Assembly: GCA_963792175.1 (NCBI GenBank)
Contig: CAWBVG010000033.1
Span: 62,001 to 126,000, forward strand
Length of the DNA stretch: 64,000 nucleotides
From: CAWBVG01 sp963792175
Lineage (GTDB): Bacteria > Acidobacteriota > Vicinamibacteria > Vicinamibacterales > CAVVIG01
Reading direction: 5' to 3'
The notes under the pieces are model-generated. The model worked only from the letters and a program-made list of their open reading frames with translations, did not search any database and had not been told where the DNA came from. Below, piece by piece: positions 16,254-26,262 of the stretch. Position 1 is the stretch's first letter, and each line of letters starts with the position of its first letter. The translations under genes and the position numbers were made by a program.

Positions 16254-19144
16254 CTACGGCCGCGATCGTGACCGTCGTGATCTGAGTCGTGGCGACGGCA
16301 GCGTCAGATACCACATCCCCATGCCGTGCGTCGCCGCATACAGCCGTCGCGCTGACGTGACGATGGTGAGGCCCGGCGTTTCGACGACCGGCAGGCCGTC
16401 GCCGGCGACCTCCCATGACGTCTCGCCGGCCTCCAGGCGCAGGACGCCGAAATCGGTCGAGACATACAAGTCACCCGTCGGATCGTCGAAGGCGACATCG
16501 GTCACCGGCAGGTCGGCGAGATCGTAGCTCCGAGTCGACCCAGGTCGCGGCCGGGCCGGCTGGATTGAACGGTGACCTCGAAGACGTGACCCGGCGCCGT
16601 GGAGCCGACCGTCGTGTTGTAACCCGAGTACGAGACCCAGGCGCGGTTCGGGTTCGACGGGTCGACGTAGATGCCGCTGATGAACCGGTTCGGGTCGTTC
16701 GCCACCAGCGAGTCGAGACGGGTGAACGTCACCGCCGTTGAGGGTTCCGCGGCGGCGTTTTTCGTGATGAACAGGCGGCCGGTCGACGTCGCGGCCCACA
16801 GCGTCGCCGGTGTCGGACGGCGCGCGTGCGATTCGGGCCAGCGTGCCGCCCGCACGATCGCCGTAGAGTCGCGGACGCCGAGATCGCCCGACTGATTCGT
16901 GCCGCCGGGTCCGCCCAGCGCGACCCAGTCGCCGCAGCCCACCTTGTTGCCGGGCGTCGTGAACTCAGGACAGTTCGCCTCGAGGAACGTCTGGTCTCCG
17001 CCGTTGTCCTTCGTCCGCCAGACGTGCCTGAAGCCGGTGTACATCGTGCCGGGGACCGCCGGGTCGGCGATTTCCGGCCAGTAGAATCCGACCGCTTCGC
17101 CGCTGTTCAGCATCGGCGCGGTGACGACCACCCAGGCGGTCGGATCGCCCGAGCGGAAATTCACGTCGCCGAATCCGCCGAAGAACTGGTTGAACCGGAT
17201 GGCGGGATTGCCGACGTCGAACCCGGACGTGCCGCCGTCGCCGTAGATCGTCTGCTTCCAGACCTTGGTGTTGCCGTCGTACAGCCACGTGCCGTTGTCC
17301 TGCGTGCCGCCCTGGACCTCGCCCGTGGGATTCGAACGGGTTCACCGACACGCTCATGAACTGCAGCGTGATGAGGCCTTCGTTCAGCGAGACGATCTTC
17401 GACGGGACAGCCGAGAGCATGCGGTTGCAGGTGAGCATGCTGGCGGCGCCGATCGGCCGGCCGGCGCACTGGCTCGACATGTCGACGTACTCGCCGCTCG
17501 AACGCACCACGCCGCCGTCCGACGTGCTCCACCAGATGTTCGGGTTCGTCGGGTGGAACGCCAGTTCGTGCTGGTCGGGATGGATGCCGTACGGCGGCGA
17601 CTGCGCATCCCAGGTCATGTCGGTGAACGTCCGGTTGTTGTGCGCCGGATCCGGCTCTCCCGCCGTCGTCGAGCGCAGCACGGCGCGCGCGTTCGAACGC
17701 AGCCCCGCTTCGCCGTAGGTATAGGAGCCGATCACGAACACCGTGTCGGGCTGTCCCTTCGGCGTCATGACGTCCTGGTCGTACCAGCACTGGCCCGTGC
17801 AGAAGTCGAACGTCGCGTAGTACGGATCGCCGTTCACGTTGGACGTGATCTTCTTCCACAGCGCCGCGTTCGGACTGCCCTGGACGAGCAGCGACGCATC
17901 GTCATTGCGGAACAGCGCCGCGTACGGGAAGTCGGGCGCGCCTTGAGAGCCGTTCGTCGCGTAGATCGCGCGTCTTGCCGTTCGGCAGCGCCGCGAGCGC
18001 GAACTCGGTGCGATCGACGTTGCTCGCCGGCAGTTGCCCGGCGAACACCTGCTGGAACGGTCCGCCGGCCAGCGAGCGATAGATGCCGACCTGGAACGCC
18101 GACGCGTAGACCGTCGTGTGGTTGTTCGGATCGATCTCGAGATCGGTGACGCCGCGGATCGAGCCGGCGGCTCGCGCGTCCCAGACGAGCGACCAGTCGC
18201 GCCGCCGTCGGTCGTTTTGTAGACGCCGACGGCGGCTGCGGCGTGCCGGTCGTCGAAACCGCGCCGCCGGACGTCGAGCTGATCCCGCGCACGCCGCGCG
18301 CCGTTGCAATGTAGATGATGCGGCGGTCGGTCGGGTCGATGGCGATCTTCGCGATCGAGCGCGTGGCCGCGATCGCCGTGGTTGCGGGAATCAAGCGCCA
18401 GCTGTCGCCGCCATCGGTGGACTTGTACAGGCCGAGCCGGCCTCCGAGTCGGCCGAGGCGTTGGGTTCACCCGTACCGGCGTAGAGCGTGTCGCCGTTCT
18501 CGTCGTTGGGGTCCTGCGCCAGCGATCCAAAGGCATTCGAGCCGAGCCCGTCCGACGAGAACTTCCAGCCCGGGTTGTTGGTGTGAAGTCCCTTGTCGGT
18601 TCGCCAGACGCCGCCGCCGGCCGCGCCGATCCACACGCGGCAGTGCCCCTGATTGCACGTGCGATCGACGAGCAGCGCGGTGGTGCGGCCGGCGGTGACC
18701 TGATCGCGTCCGGTGAAGCCGAGGACGCCCGGCTGGAACGCGACCGACGGACCGATGGACGTCCATTCGAGCGCGGCCTTGACGATGGCCGCGGCCTCTT
18801 GATCCCTTGAAGTCCTGCTGCGCCTGTCGATCTGATCTTGCCGAACCGTGGCGGCCGGCCACGCCTTCCGGGCGGCCAGTTCCTCGGCAGGGGAAAGCGC
18901 GGCGCCGTCGCCGCGGCTTTCGCCGGGCGTCATCCTGACACGGTCCCTCCGAATCCGGGTCGCCGCCCTTCGCGAAGCTCGCGAGCGCCGCGCCGCCAAG
19001 ACGCGCACGCGCGTAGGCCAGCATCCGCTCGTGGCTCGACTCGCTCCCTTCGTCGCCAGATTTCCACGTGCTGCTGAATGCCACGGCGGCAACGACGAGC
19101 GCCGTGCCGGCGATTCCCGACCACTTCAACGCAGCTGTTCTCAT
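16254..19144 (-). pseudogene. Exported beta-propeller (BNR / sortilin-type repeat) protein, multiply frameshifted
   Basis: The start ATG at 19142-19144 follows a good ribosome-binding site (GGGGGAGG). It opens with a signal peptide (MRTAALKWSGIAGTALVVAAVAFSS, the first Met being optional). The remaining 950 or so codons encode propeller blades typical of glycosyl-hydrolase BNR/VPS10-like proteins: VWIGAAGGGVWRTDKG, KIAIDPTDRRIIYIATARG, GVYKTTDGG, LEIDPNNHTTVYAS, FHPTNPNIWWSTSDGG, GFRHVWRTKDNGG, LWAATSTGRLFITKN and VTDVAFDDPTGDLYVSTDFGV. The blades fall in all three frames, with shifts near 18970, 18450, 18210, 18170, 17960, 17335 and 16535. The protein would be periplasmic or secreted. It is either decayed or badly assembled. 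Confidence 0.78.
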
Positions 19145-19231
19145 CACGCCTCCCCCTTGCCCGTCCTACTATTGAGCACAGTAGTTCGAGGCTGGCGGAT
19201 TCTGGTTGCGCGCTCTCCATCTCGTCAAGCA

Positions 19232-19276
19232 GTAATTGGGTAACGCCAATTCCTTCATTCAACAATTCATCAATTG
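19232..19276. repeat. Short-period repeat, AATTGGG / CAATTC words
   Basis: A short left arm (AATTGGGTAACG) is followed by CAATTCCTTCATTCAACAAT-type words in opposite sense. It is a degenerate member of the AATTGGG family seen at 28351, 55513 and 56026. It sits between the propeller gene start and the next minus-strand gene end. Confidence 0.5.
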
Positions 19277-19291
19277 CCGGGTTAGGTAGAG

Positions 19292-20271
19292 TCAGGCGAA
19301 CAAGCCGACTTGCCCGCCGGTATGCCAGAAGAGAACGGTCTCGCCCTCTCCAAACGTGCCATCTCTCACATACGCGATGAGGCCCGCCATCGCCTTCGAC
19401 GTGTAGGTTGGATCCAGGAATATCGCTTCCGAGCGTGCCGTGAGCTCGATCGCTTCGCGCGATTGGTCGGATGGCACGCCGTACCCGCCGCCGACGAACC
19501 GATCGTCCACTTCGATCGCGGTTCCGGCGGCCAGCGCCGCCGGATCGAGCTGCAGCAGTTCGCCGACGCCCGTGACGATCGCGTTCACCTGCGTCTCCAG
19601 AGCCGATGACGAGTCGTCCGCGCTGACGCCGATCACGCGTGTCGGCAGCGCTAGCAGCCGGCAGCCGGCGACCAGGCCGGCCTGCGTGCCGCCGGACGAC
19701 GTCGAGTGGACGATGACGTCGGGCGCCGGCATCTGATCGACCAGCTCTGCAACAGCGAGAGCAAAGGCGAGCGCTCCCAGCGGCGTCGACGCGCCGATCG
19801 GGATCGCGAAGGGACGACGCCCTTCGGCGCGCAGGTTCGCGGCCAGTTCCTGGATTTTCGGCATGCGCTCCTCGCGCGACCCGACGTACACGACCTCCGC
19901 GCCGAGCAGATCGTCGAGGAGTGCATTCGCGGTCTTTCGCGGGGCGGCGTGCCGTTGGCCACGAGCACCGCCCGCATGCCGAGCCGCGCCGCGGCCGCAG
20001 CGGTGGCGCGGGCGTGATTCGATTGCACGCCGCCCGCCGTCATCAGCGTGTCGGCGTGTTCCGCGCGCGCCTGCGCCGCGACCAGCGCGAGCTTGCGCAC
20101 CTTGTTGCCTCCGAATCCAAACGGAATGGCATCGTCGCGCTTGATGAAGAGGCGGGGACCGCCGCCGAGCCGTGAAGAAAGGCGGGGCAGCGGCTCGACC
20201 GGCGTCGGCGAGGCGAGTAGCGGCACGGATGGGAATCGTGCGAGCGCGGCGCGGAGCTCGGCTGTGGTCAT
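19292..20271 (-). CDS. D-cysteine desulfhydrase / ACC deaminase family PLP enzyme, one frameshift
   Basis: From the ATG at 20269-20271 the protein begins TTAELRAALARFPSVPLL. It shows the fold-type II signature FIKRDDAIPFGFGGNKVRK, with the PLP-binding lysine in GGNK. The next motif is GGVQSNHARATAA. A shift near 19945 changes frame; the rest reads GAEVVYVGSRE, IVHSTSSGGTQAGL and FLDPTYTSKAMAGL to the stop. The repaired length of about 326 residues is normal for the family. These enzymes release ammonia and pyruvate from D-cysteine or open the cyclopropane ring of ACC. The sequence alone does not say which. Confidence 0.82.
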
Positions 20272-20285
20272 CGGGCACATGTTAC

Positions 20286-20368
20286 GTGTAAGTTTGAAGT
20301 CTGAAGCTGAACTGCCCCAGACGTCTGACTTCAAAACGTGAGACTTGAGACTTGAGACTTGAGACTTG
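20286..20368. repeat. Short-period repeat, word GAGACTT
   Basis: Left words GTTTGAAGTCTGAAG and a central GACGTCTGACTTC precede a perfect run of four GAGACTT copies (20340-20368) that ends at the ATG of the next gene. It occupies the gap between divergent genes and so overlaps their promoter region. Confidence 0.65.
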
Positions 20369-21248
20369 ATGAATCTCCTCGCGGCTCTTCACTCAGGTCG
20401 ATTCTGTCTTTGCAGCGGAGCTTCGGCCGCCGCGCGCCGAGCTGGCCGCGGCAGAAGGCATGGACGCGTGGATCGACACCTACCACGCGGTGCAGCGGCT
20501 GACCCGCCAGGGCACCTACGTGTTTCTCACCGACAGCGCCGTCGGCGAACCCGAAGAAGACAACCTGCGGCATCTGGTCACGAACCTTGGCCACGACGTT
20601 CCACGCGATCGAGTGGTGCCGTTCCTGACGTCCAAGCACTCGCTCGAGTACTGCGCATCGTACGCGGAGCGAGCCCAGCAGAGCGGATTCCCGGCGCTCG
20701 TCGTCCTGGGGGGCGACAAGGCTCTCGGCGTCCCTCGCGTGGTCGCGCACGCCTGGCAGCTGCGGGAGTTCCTTCGGAAACGCAATCCCACGCTGATCCT
20801 CGGCGGCTGGGCGAATCCGCACGCGGATGCCGAGCGGCAGGTGGACTTCCTGACCGCGCCCGAGTTTCTGGCGGAGTTCTATCTGACGCAGGTCGTGAGC
20901 CACCACCACGTCGAAACGGTCAACCGGTTCATCCTGGCCGCCAGCCGCCGCGGCGTTCAGCTGCCGGGAATCTTCGGCGTGTTCTTTTACAGGAGCGCGA
21001 ATCCGCGGACGCTGGCGGCACTGGGCGGGTTTATTCCGGTGCCCGCCGAAGGGCTCGCGCGCGAGTTCGCGGCCGGCGCGACCGCCGAGGAGATCTGCGC
21101 GCGGACCATCCGCGCGCTGCTCGACGTCGGGGCCAGGCATTTCTATATCAGCAACCTGCCGATCGGCCGCGCGCAACAGGTGCTCGCGAACGTGCTCGAG
21201 AGGGGTGGGACTGGCGGGGCGGGAGGGATAGAGGGCAGGAGGGGCAGG
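20369..21248 (+). CDS. Methylenetetrahydrofolate reductase-like protein, frameshifted, no stop before the next gene
   Basis: The ATG at 20369 gives MNLLAALHSGRF. One extra base near 20404 shifts to the main frame, which reads VFAAELRPPRAELAAAEG and then MDAWIDTYHAVQRLTRQG. The barrel continues with TYVFLTDSAVGEPEEDN, PALVVLGGDK, GGWANPH, VVSHHHVETVNRF and FYISNLPIGRAQQVLANVL, which is the usual C-terminus of this MTHFR-like family. Members use folate or flavin chemistry of one-carbon units, but the precise substrate is uncertain. After the natural end the frame stays open through a G-rich stretch (RGGTGGAGGIEGRRGR) into the beta-lactamase gene. A TAG lies one frame over at about 21229, so a lost or gained base could have removed the stop. 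Confidence 0.7.
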
Positions 21249-22148
21249 ATGAGATCGCTGATGGTCGTGAGCCTCGTCGTCGCGTCGACCATGTTGAACG
21301 CGCAGCAGCCGACGGCGCTGCAGCGCGTCACCGCATCGATCGAGCGGACGACGCGCAGCATAAACGCCACGTGGGGCATCTACGTGAAGTCGCTCGAAAC
21401 CAGCGAGGAGATCGCGATCGACGCCGATCGTCAGATGGAGACGATGAGCACGATCAAGATTCCGTTGATGGTCGAAGTGCTGGAACAGATCAAGGCTGGC
21501 AGGTTCGCGCTCACTGACAAATATACGTTCGTGCAGGCCGACTCACAGCCCGGCACCGGCACGATCCAGCGGCTCGATCCTGGCGCCGTGATGACCGTCA
21601 AGGACCTCATCACGATGATGATCATCGTGTCGGACAACACGGCGACGGAGGTGCTGTATCGGATGGTCGGCGGTCCCGAAGCGGTCAACCGGCGCATGGA
21701 CGCACTCGGTTTGAAGCACACGCGGGCGATGAACGTGCCGTCCCGCTGGTTTCCTTCCCTTCGCTCGGCGCCGACCGCGGAACAGTTCTACCGGGAGGGC
21801 AAGTACCCCTTCGGGCTGACGACGCCGCGCGAGATGGGGCAGTTGCTCGAGATGATGGAGCGCGGCACGCTGGTAGACAAGAACGCGTCCGATCTCATGC
21901 TTCGCATCATGCGCGGACAGCTGTATCGGACACGCATCCCCCGTTACGTCAGCGGGTACACGATCCCGCACAAGACCGGCGACTTCCTGCCTTACGTGGG
22001 AGACGACGTCGGGATGCTCGAAGCGCCCGGCCGGACGATCGTCATCAGCGTTTTCACCGGCAATCACTTCGGATCGGGCGAGGCGCTGGAGAACGCCATC
22101 GGTCTGGTCGCGAAGGAAGTGGCCGACTACTTCGCGTACCGGCACTGA
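21249..22148 (+). CDS. Class A beta-lactamase family serine hydrolase, exported
   Basis: The ATG at 21249 has a strong ribosome-binding site (AGGAGG, about 7 bases upstream) and starts a signal peptide (MRSLMVVSLVVASTMLNA). Mature-protein motifs are S67-T-I-K70, S128-D-N130 and K242-T-G244, the three catalytic boxes of class A beta-lactamases. The omega-loop Glu motif is not obvious, so hydrolysis of beta-lactams is possible but not certain; other penicillin-binding-type hydrolases share these boxes. The gene is in frame with the MTHFR-like gene upstream without an intervening stop, but its own start signals argue for separate translation. The end is followed by a long repeat region. Confidence 0.85.
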   Translation: MRSLMVVSLVVASTMLNAQQPTALQRVTASIERTTRSINATWGIYVKSLETSEEIAIDADRQMETMSTIKIPLMVEVLEQIKAGRFALTDKYTFVQADSQPGTGTIQRLDPGAVMTVKDLITMMIIVSDNTATEVLYRMVGGPEAVNRRMDALGLKHTRAMNVPSRWFPSLRSAPTAEQFYREGKYPFGLTTPREMGQLLEMMERGTLVDKNASDLMLRIMRGQLYRTRIPRYVSGYTIPHKTGDFLPYVGDDVGMLEAPGRTIVISVFTGNHFGSGEALENAIGLVAKEVADYFAYRH

Positions 22149-22494
22149 GGGAACGGAGGGGACAGAGCGAACGGCATAACCACAGAGCAACGGAGTAACG
22201 GAGGTTCAACGGGGACGTCGGGCGGTCTGCCGCGTTCAGCGCGACCGGGGGCCGGCGCAGCCGGCCCAGCCCGAAGCAAACGAACCGCGCAATCACAAAC
22301 CTAACGGGAGGAACGGGTTTGTGATTGCGCGGTTCGTTCTGCTTCGACGCCCGCTTCGCGGGCCCGGTCGCGCTCAATCGTGCGGCCTGTAGCCCTCCGT
22401 TCAGTCTCCGTTGCTCCGTTTCTCTGTGGTGATCCCGTTCTCTCCGTAGCCTCCGTTACCGTTCCCTCCGTCGCCTCCGGTTGAGCGTGCTAGG
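22149..22494. repeat. Large hairpin repeat region, word CGGAGTAACGGAGG, with nested palindromes
   Basis: This 350 bp gap holds no gene. The outer left arm (22149-22215) repeats CGGAGG/AACGGAG words; the outer right arm (22392-22490) carries CCTCCGTT/CTCCGTTGC words in reverse sense. Between them is a separate set of nested palindromes (see 22239-22373). The right arm ends about 8 bases before the ATG of the downstream aminotransferase. Confidence 0.8.
22239..22373. repeat. Nested palindrome (cruciform-capable) inside the larger repeat
   Basis: GCGCGACCGGG at 22239-22249 pairs with CCCGGTCGCGC at 22363-22373. A second stem of about 29 bp joins 22273-22301 and 22316-22345 (GAAGCAAACGAACCGCG pairing with CGCGGTTCGTTCTGCTTC, one bulge). 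Small hairpins GGCCGGCGCAGCCGGCC (22250-22266) and GCCCGCTTCGCGGGC lie between the stems. The shape resembles complex REP or BIME units. Confidence 0.85.
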
Positions 22495-22502
22495 CTGGGT
22501 TT

Positions 22503-23722
22503 ATGGCCGCGTATCTCGACGCCGTTCCTCTGTCCGGCATCATCCGCATCCGCGACATGATGTATTCGGTTCCCAACCCGTTTCGCCTCGATCAGGGCGA
22601 CGTGAGCTTCGATTCCCCTGACAGCGTCAAGAAGGCGATGGTTCAGGCGATTGCTGACAACCAGACCCACTACCTGCAGACGGCCGGCGTGCCCAGACTG
22701 CGGGAGCTCATCGCCGCGAAACTGCGTGAGAAGAACCGCATTCCGGTCGAGGACACGGAAGACGTGCTCGTGACGCACGGCGGGATCCACGGCCTGTACT
22801 TGATCTGCCGGGCGCTTCTCGAACCGGGCGACGAGGTGATCATTCCGGATCCCGAGTGGCCGCCGGCCGCCGGCAACATCCTGGCGGCGCGCGGCGTTCC
22901 GGTTGGCTGCCCGCTTCACGAAGCCGCCGGCTGGCGCTACGACCTCGACGAGCTGGCCTCGAAGATCACGGACCGGACGCGGGTGATCTATCTCAATTCA
23001 CCGCAGAACCCGACCGGCGGCGTGCTCACGCGAGCGGATCTCGAGCGGATCGCCGAGATGGCGCGCGAGCGGAACCTGTGGGTGATCTCCGACGAAGCCT
23101 ACGAGGATGTGGTGTTCGACGGCGAGCACGTGAGCATCGCGTCGCTGCCGGGCATGTACGAGCGCACGATTCCGCTCTACACCTTCAGCAAGTCGTACGC
23201 GATGACCGGCCTGCGTCTCGGCTATGTGGCCATTCGCGACGCCGTGATCCGGGATCGCGCGAAGAAGCTGTTGTTCTATACCGCCAGCAACGTCGCGTCG
23301 GTCGTCCAGTTCGGCGGCATCGGCGCGCTCGAAGGGCCGCAAGACTGCATCGCCACGTTCCGCGACGAGCTGCGCGCGAGGCGCGATCTCTTCTATCGCG
23401 GCATCGCGAAGTTGCGGCCGATGTCTTCAGCGGCCAGCCGCCGGCCGGTGCGTTCTACGCGTTTCTGCAAATCAATCCGGCTCCGAGCGAACGCGGCAAG
23501 GGTCGCTGTCCTGGGGGATGGTGGAGCACCTGATCAAGAACGGGCGGATCGGCTGCGTGCCTGGCGTGGACTTTGGCCCGGCCGGCGAAGGCTACATCCG
23601 CTTCTGCTTCGCACGCGACCGGAACGGAGTTGGCCGGCGCGCTGGCGTCGATGACACAGCTGTTCGGGACGGAGATCGTCGAGAGTCGAGTCGAAGTCAG
23701 GAGTCGAGTCGAGAGGCAGTAG
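22503..23722 (+). CDS. Class I/II pyridoxal-phosphate aminotransferase, frameshifted near the 3' end
   Basis: The ATG at 22503 opens a clean frame of about 300 codons: YLQTAGVPRLRELIA, VTHGGIHGLYLI, NSPQNPTG (N169), VISDEAYEDVVF (D197, Y200) and FSKSYAMTGLRLGY with the PLP lysine K230. Past about 23415 the reading moves between frames (DVFSGQPPAGAFYAFLQI, then MVEHLIKNGRIGCVPGVDFGPAGEGYIRF, then TELAGALASMTQLFG), with shifts near 23415, 23505 and 23620. The last 14 residues (ESRVEVRSRVERQ) and the TAG stop are encoded by the tandem repeat starting at 23679. It belongs to the aspartate aminotransferase superfamily; substrate unknown. Confidence 0.8.
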
Positions 23723-23820
23723 TCGGTCGAGAGTCGCTAGTCGACTACGACTACCGACCGACTACCGACTACCGACCGACTCTCGACTACTGACTCGACT
23801 ACCGACTCCGACTCCGACTC
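23679..23820. repeat. Large hairpin repeat, word GAGTCGAGTC / GACTACCGACTC
   Basis: The left arm 23679-23742 repeats GAGTCGAGTCG words. The right arm 23744-23820 repeats CGACTACCGACTCC words. It lies between two convergent genes and is translated at both ends: as the tail of the aminotransferase on plus and as RSRSRSR of the histidine kinase on minus. Confidence 0.85.
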
Positions 23821-25508
23821 CGCTCCGTCAGACAGACACTGACGCGCGTTCCTCGACCCGGCTCGCTGTTCACCCACACGTAGCCGCCGCTCTGCTTCAC
23901 GATCCCATAAACGGTCGACAGGCCAAGTCCCGTGCCCTTGCCCTGCGGCTTCGTCGTGAAGAACGGCTCGAACGCCCGCGCCACCGTCGCCGCGTCCATT
24001 CCCGTGCCCGTATCCACGACTTCGAGCGACACGAATCGTCCGGGGCGGACATACGGATGGACTTTGGTGTGCGCGTCGGTGAGCACCTGGTTCGCCGTCG
24101 ACACCGCGATCGTGCCGCCCTTCGGCATCGCGTCGCCGCTGTTCATGACCAGGTTCATGATCACCTGATCGAGCTGTCCCGGGTCCACGCGCACGCGATC
24201 GATTGCGGGATCCAGATTGAGGATGATGACGATGTTCTCGCGGACCAGCCGCCGCAGCATCGTGTGGATGTTTCGAAGCGCCTCGTTCAGATCGAGGACC
24301 CGCGGCTGCAGCACCTGCCGCCGTCCGAACGCCAGCAGCTGTTGCGTCAGCGTCGCGGCGCGCTTCGCCGCCTTTGACAGCTCGTCGAGCGCATCGTGTC
24401 CGTCGACGACCGCCGGCGACCGCGTCTCGCGCAGCAGATCCGCGCAGCCGATGATGACCGTCAGCAGGTTGTTGAAATCGTGGGCGATGCCGCCCGCGAG
24501 CCGACCGACGGCCTCGAGGCGCTGCGATTGCCGCAGCTGTTCCTCCAGGTTCTTCACGTTGCTGCGGTCCAGCACGAAGCCGGTGATGCGGACCAGCTCT
24601 CCGTGATCGTCGAACGTGCCGACGGCATTCTCCGAGATCGACAGCAGCGTCCCGTCCACCCGCCGGACGGTGCTCTCGTAGCCCACCAGGCGGCGGTCCG
24701 TTCGCAGCGTCGCCACCGCGCGCTCCCGTTCGTCAGGATTGGGATAGAACGCCGGCGCCGGATGCTTGACCAGATGCTCGGCCGAGTCGAACCCGAGCAG
24801 CTCGGCGAACGACTGGTTGCACGCGAGAATCTGACCGCCTGGCGTGCTGACATAGTTCGCGCTGAGCGTCTGCTCGAACAACTGTCGCGCCTCGTTGTAG
24901 AGGCGGGCGTTCTCGACGGCGAGGCCGATCCGATGGCCAAGATCCTCGGCCCAGCTCAGATGCGCCTCGGTGTACGGCCGTCTGGCCGCCCGCCCCAGCG
25001 TCAACGCGCCGACCGTCGTCTTGCGCGCCCGCAGCGGGACCGTGATCTGCGACCCGAGGCCGATTCGCTGGAGGATCTCCGCGTACTCCGGATACGTGCG
25101 CGAGATGGTGCTGACGACCTCCGGGCGCACGCGCGGGTTGAACGACGACTCGCCGGTTCGCATCACCTGGGCGGGGCCGTATGGCATGTCCTGATTGAAC
25201 GCGATCCGCGCGTGGACGCGCTCGATATCCGCCTGGATCGCCGGGTCGCGATGCGCCACCGCGCGCGACACACCGCCGTGGTCGGCGAGCATGTGAATGA
25301 GCGCCCAGTCCGCGGCGTCCGGCACGATCAGGCTGACGGCGTCCGGCAGCGTGGCAGGAGCGCCGAGCCCCTCCGCCATGACGACGCCGATGCGTGACGT
25401 CACGGCGGCCAGCGCGGTCGTCTCTTTGACGCGGGCGCGCACCTGCAGCAGGGCGAGCAGACTGGCGCCCGCCAGTCCGCCGAGCGCGAAAAGAATGGCG
25501 ATGAGCAC
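23799..25508 (-). CDS. Sensor histidine kinase with GAF and PAS domains
   Basis: This 569-residue protein has one N-terminal membrane helix (3-22), then a GAF domain (about 35-205) and a PAS domain (about 212-320, QILACNQSFAELLGF). The HisKA helix has the phospho-acceptor H343 in GGIAHDFNNLLTVI. The ATPase domain has N456 (NLVMNSGDAM), DTGTGMD and GLGLSTVYGIV. The HDFNN form is typical of hybrid-type kinases that act through a separate receiver; no response regulator is next to it, so it is an orphan in this window. The final SRSRSR residues come from the repeat at 23679-23820 and lie past the end of the domain. Confidence 0.93.
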   Translation of the reverse strand: MLIAILFALGGLAGASLLALLQVRARVKETTALAAVTSRIGVVMAEGLGAPATLPDAVSLIVPDAADWALIHMLADHGGVSRAVAHRDPAIQADIERVHARIAFNQDMPYGPAQVMRTGESSFNPRVRPEVVSTISRTYPEYAEILQRIGLGSQITVPLRARKTTVGALTLGRAARRPYTEAHLSWAEDLGHRIGLAVENARLYNEARQLFEQTLSANYVSTPGGQILACNQSFAELLGFDSAEHLVKHPAPAFYPNPDERERAVATLRTDRRLVGYESTVRRVDGTLLSISENAVGTFDDHGELVRITGFVLDRSNVKNLEEQLRQSQRLEAVGRLAGGIAHDFNNLLTVIIGCADLLRETRSPAVVDGHDALDELSKAAKRAATLTQQLLAFGRRQVLQPRVLDLNEALRNIHTMLRRLVRENIVIILNLDPAIDRVRVDPGQLDQVIMNLVMNSGDAMPKGGTIAVSTANQVLTDAHTKVHPYVRPGRFVSLEVVDTGTGMDAATVARAFEPFFTTKPQGKGTGLGLSTVYGIVKQSGGYVWVNSEPGRGTRVSVCLTERSRSRSR

Positions 25509-25517
25509 GCGGCCGGA

Positions 25518-26260
25518 TTATTTCACGTGGCGTCCGCCATCGATGCGGATTGTCTCGCCGGTGATGAAATCGCTTTCGAGCAGCGCGAGGACGCCTTTCC
25601 AGATCTCGATCTCTCCGCCCCACCGCCCGAGCGGCGTCGCCTGTTCGACCGCGCGCATGTCATCGTCGCCGGTACCGGGAGGCGCCAGGATGGGTCCGGG
25701 CGCGATCGCGTTGACCAGGATATCGTGCGGCGCGAGCTCCAGCGCGAGCGCTTCGGTCAGCGCGATCGCTCCGGCCTTCGCCACGTAGTACGGCAGATAG
25801 CCCTCGTAGCGCGGTCGTCCGCTTTTCGCGATCCAGTCGCTGAAGTTCACGATGCGGCCGCCGCCCTGCCGGCGCATGTGCGGCACGGCCGCGTGCGCGC
25901 AGAGAAAGGCGGCGCGCAAATCGACGTCGAGCGCCGCGTTCCAATCGGCGGCCGTCAGCGCTTCGAAGGGATGCTTCACGTAGACCGATGCCATGTTGAT
26001 GAGGATGTCGAGGCGCCCCAGCGCGGCGGCCGCGGCGTCGACCAGCGCGGCGCAGGCCGGCGGTTGAGAGAGGTCGGCCTGCAGCACCGCGGATCGGCGG
26101 CCGGCCGCCGTCGACGATCGCCGCCGCCTGCTCGGCTTCGGCCTTCGAGCGCGCGTAGCTGAAGGCGACGTCGACGCCGCGGGCGGCCAGCTCGCGGCCG
26201 ACCACGACACCGATGCGCTTGCCGCCGGTGATGAGCGCCGCTTTGTTAGTGAGGATCCAC
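25518..26260 (-). CDS. Short-chain dehydrogenase/reductase (FabG / pteridine reductase-like), frameshifted near its start
   Basis: The catalytic part is intact: NMASVYVKHP, GRIVNFSDWIAKSG (Ser) and YYVAKAGAIALTEALA (Y-x-x-x-K), then ETIRIDGGRHVK at the end. The NADP-binding start KAALITGGKRIG is found in another frame, followed by RELAARGVDVAFSYARSKAEAEQ; the frame changes near 26100. A GTG at 26258-26260 would give MDPH before another one-base slip near 26248. The TGGxRIG form recalls pteridine reductases and FabG-like reductases. It ends 9 bases from the histidine kinase start on the same strand, so the two may be co-transcribed. Confidence 0.78.
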
Positions 26261-26262
26261 GG

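Noticed and set aside
17315..17345. tRNA-like GGGATTCGAACGGG segment
   Set aside because: It resembles a T-arm, but no acceptor or anticodon stem is nearby and it lies in the propeller gene.
22149..22494. Possible CRISPR array
   Set aside because: The copies are 7-14 bp, imperfect and switch strand in the middle. There are no equal-length unique spacers and no cas gene.
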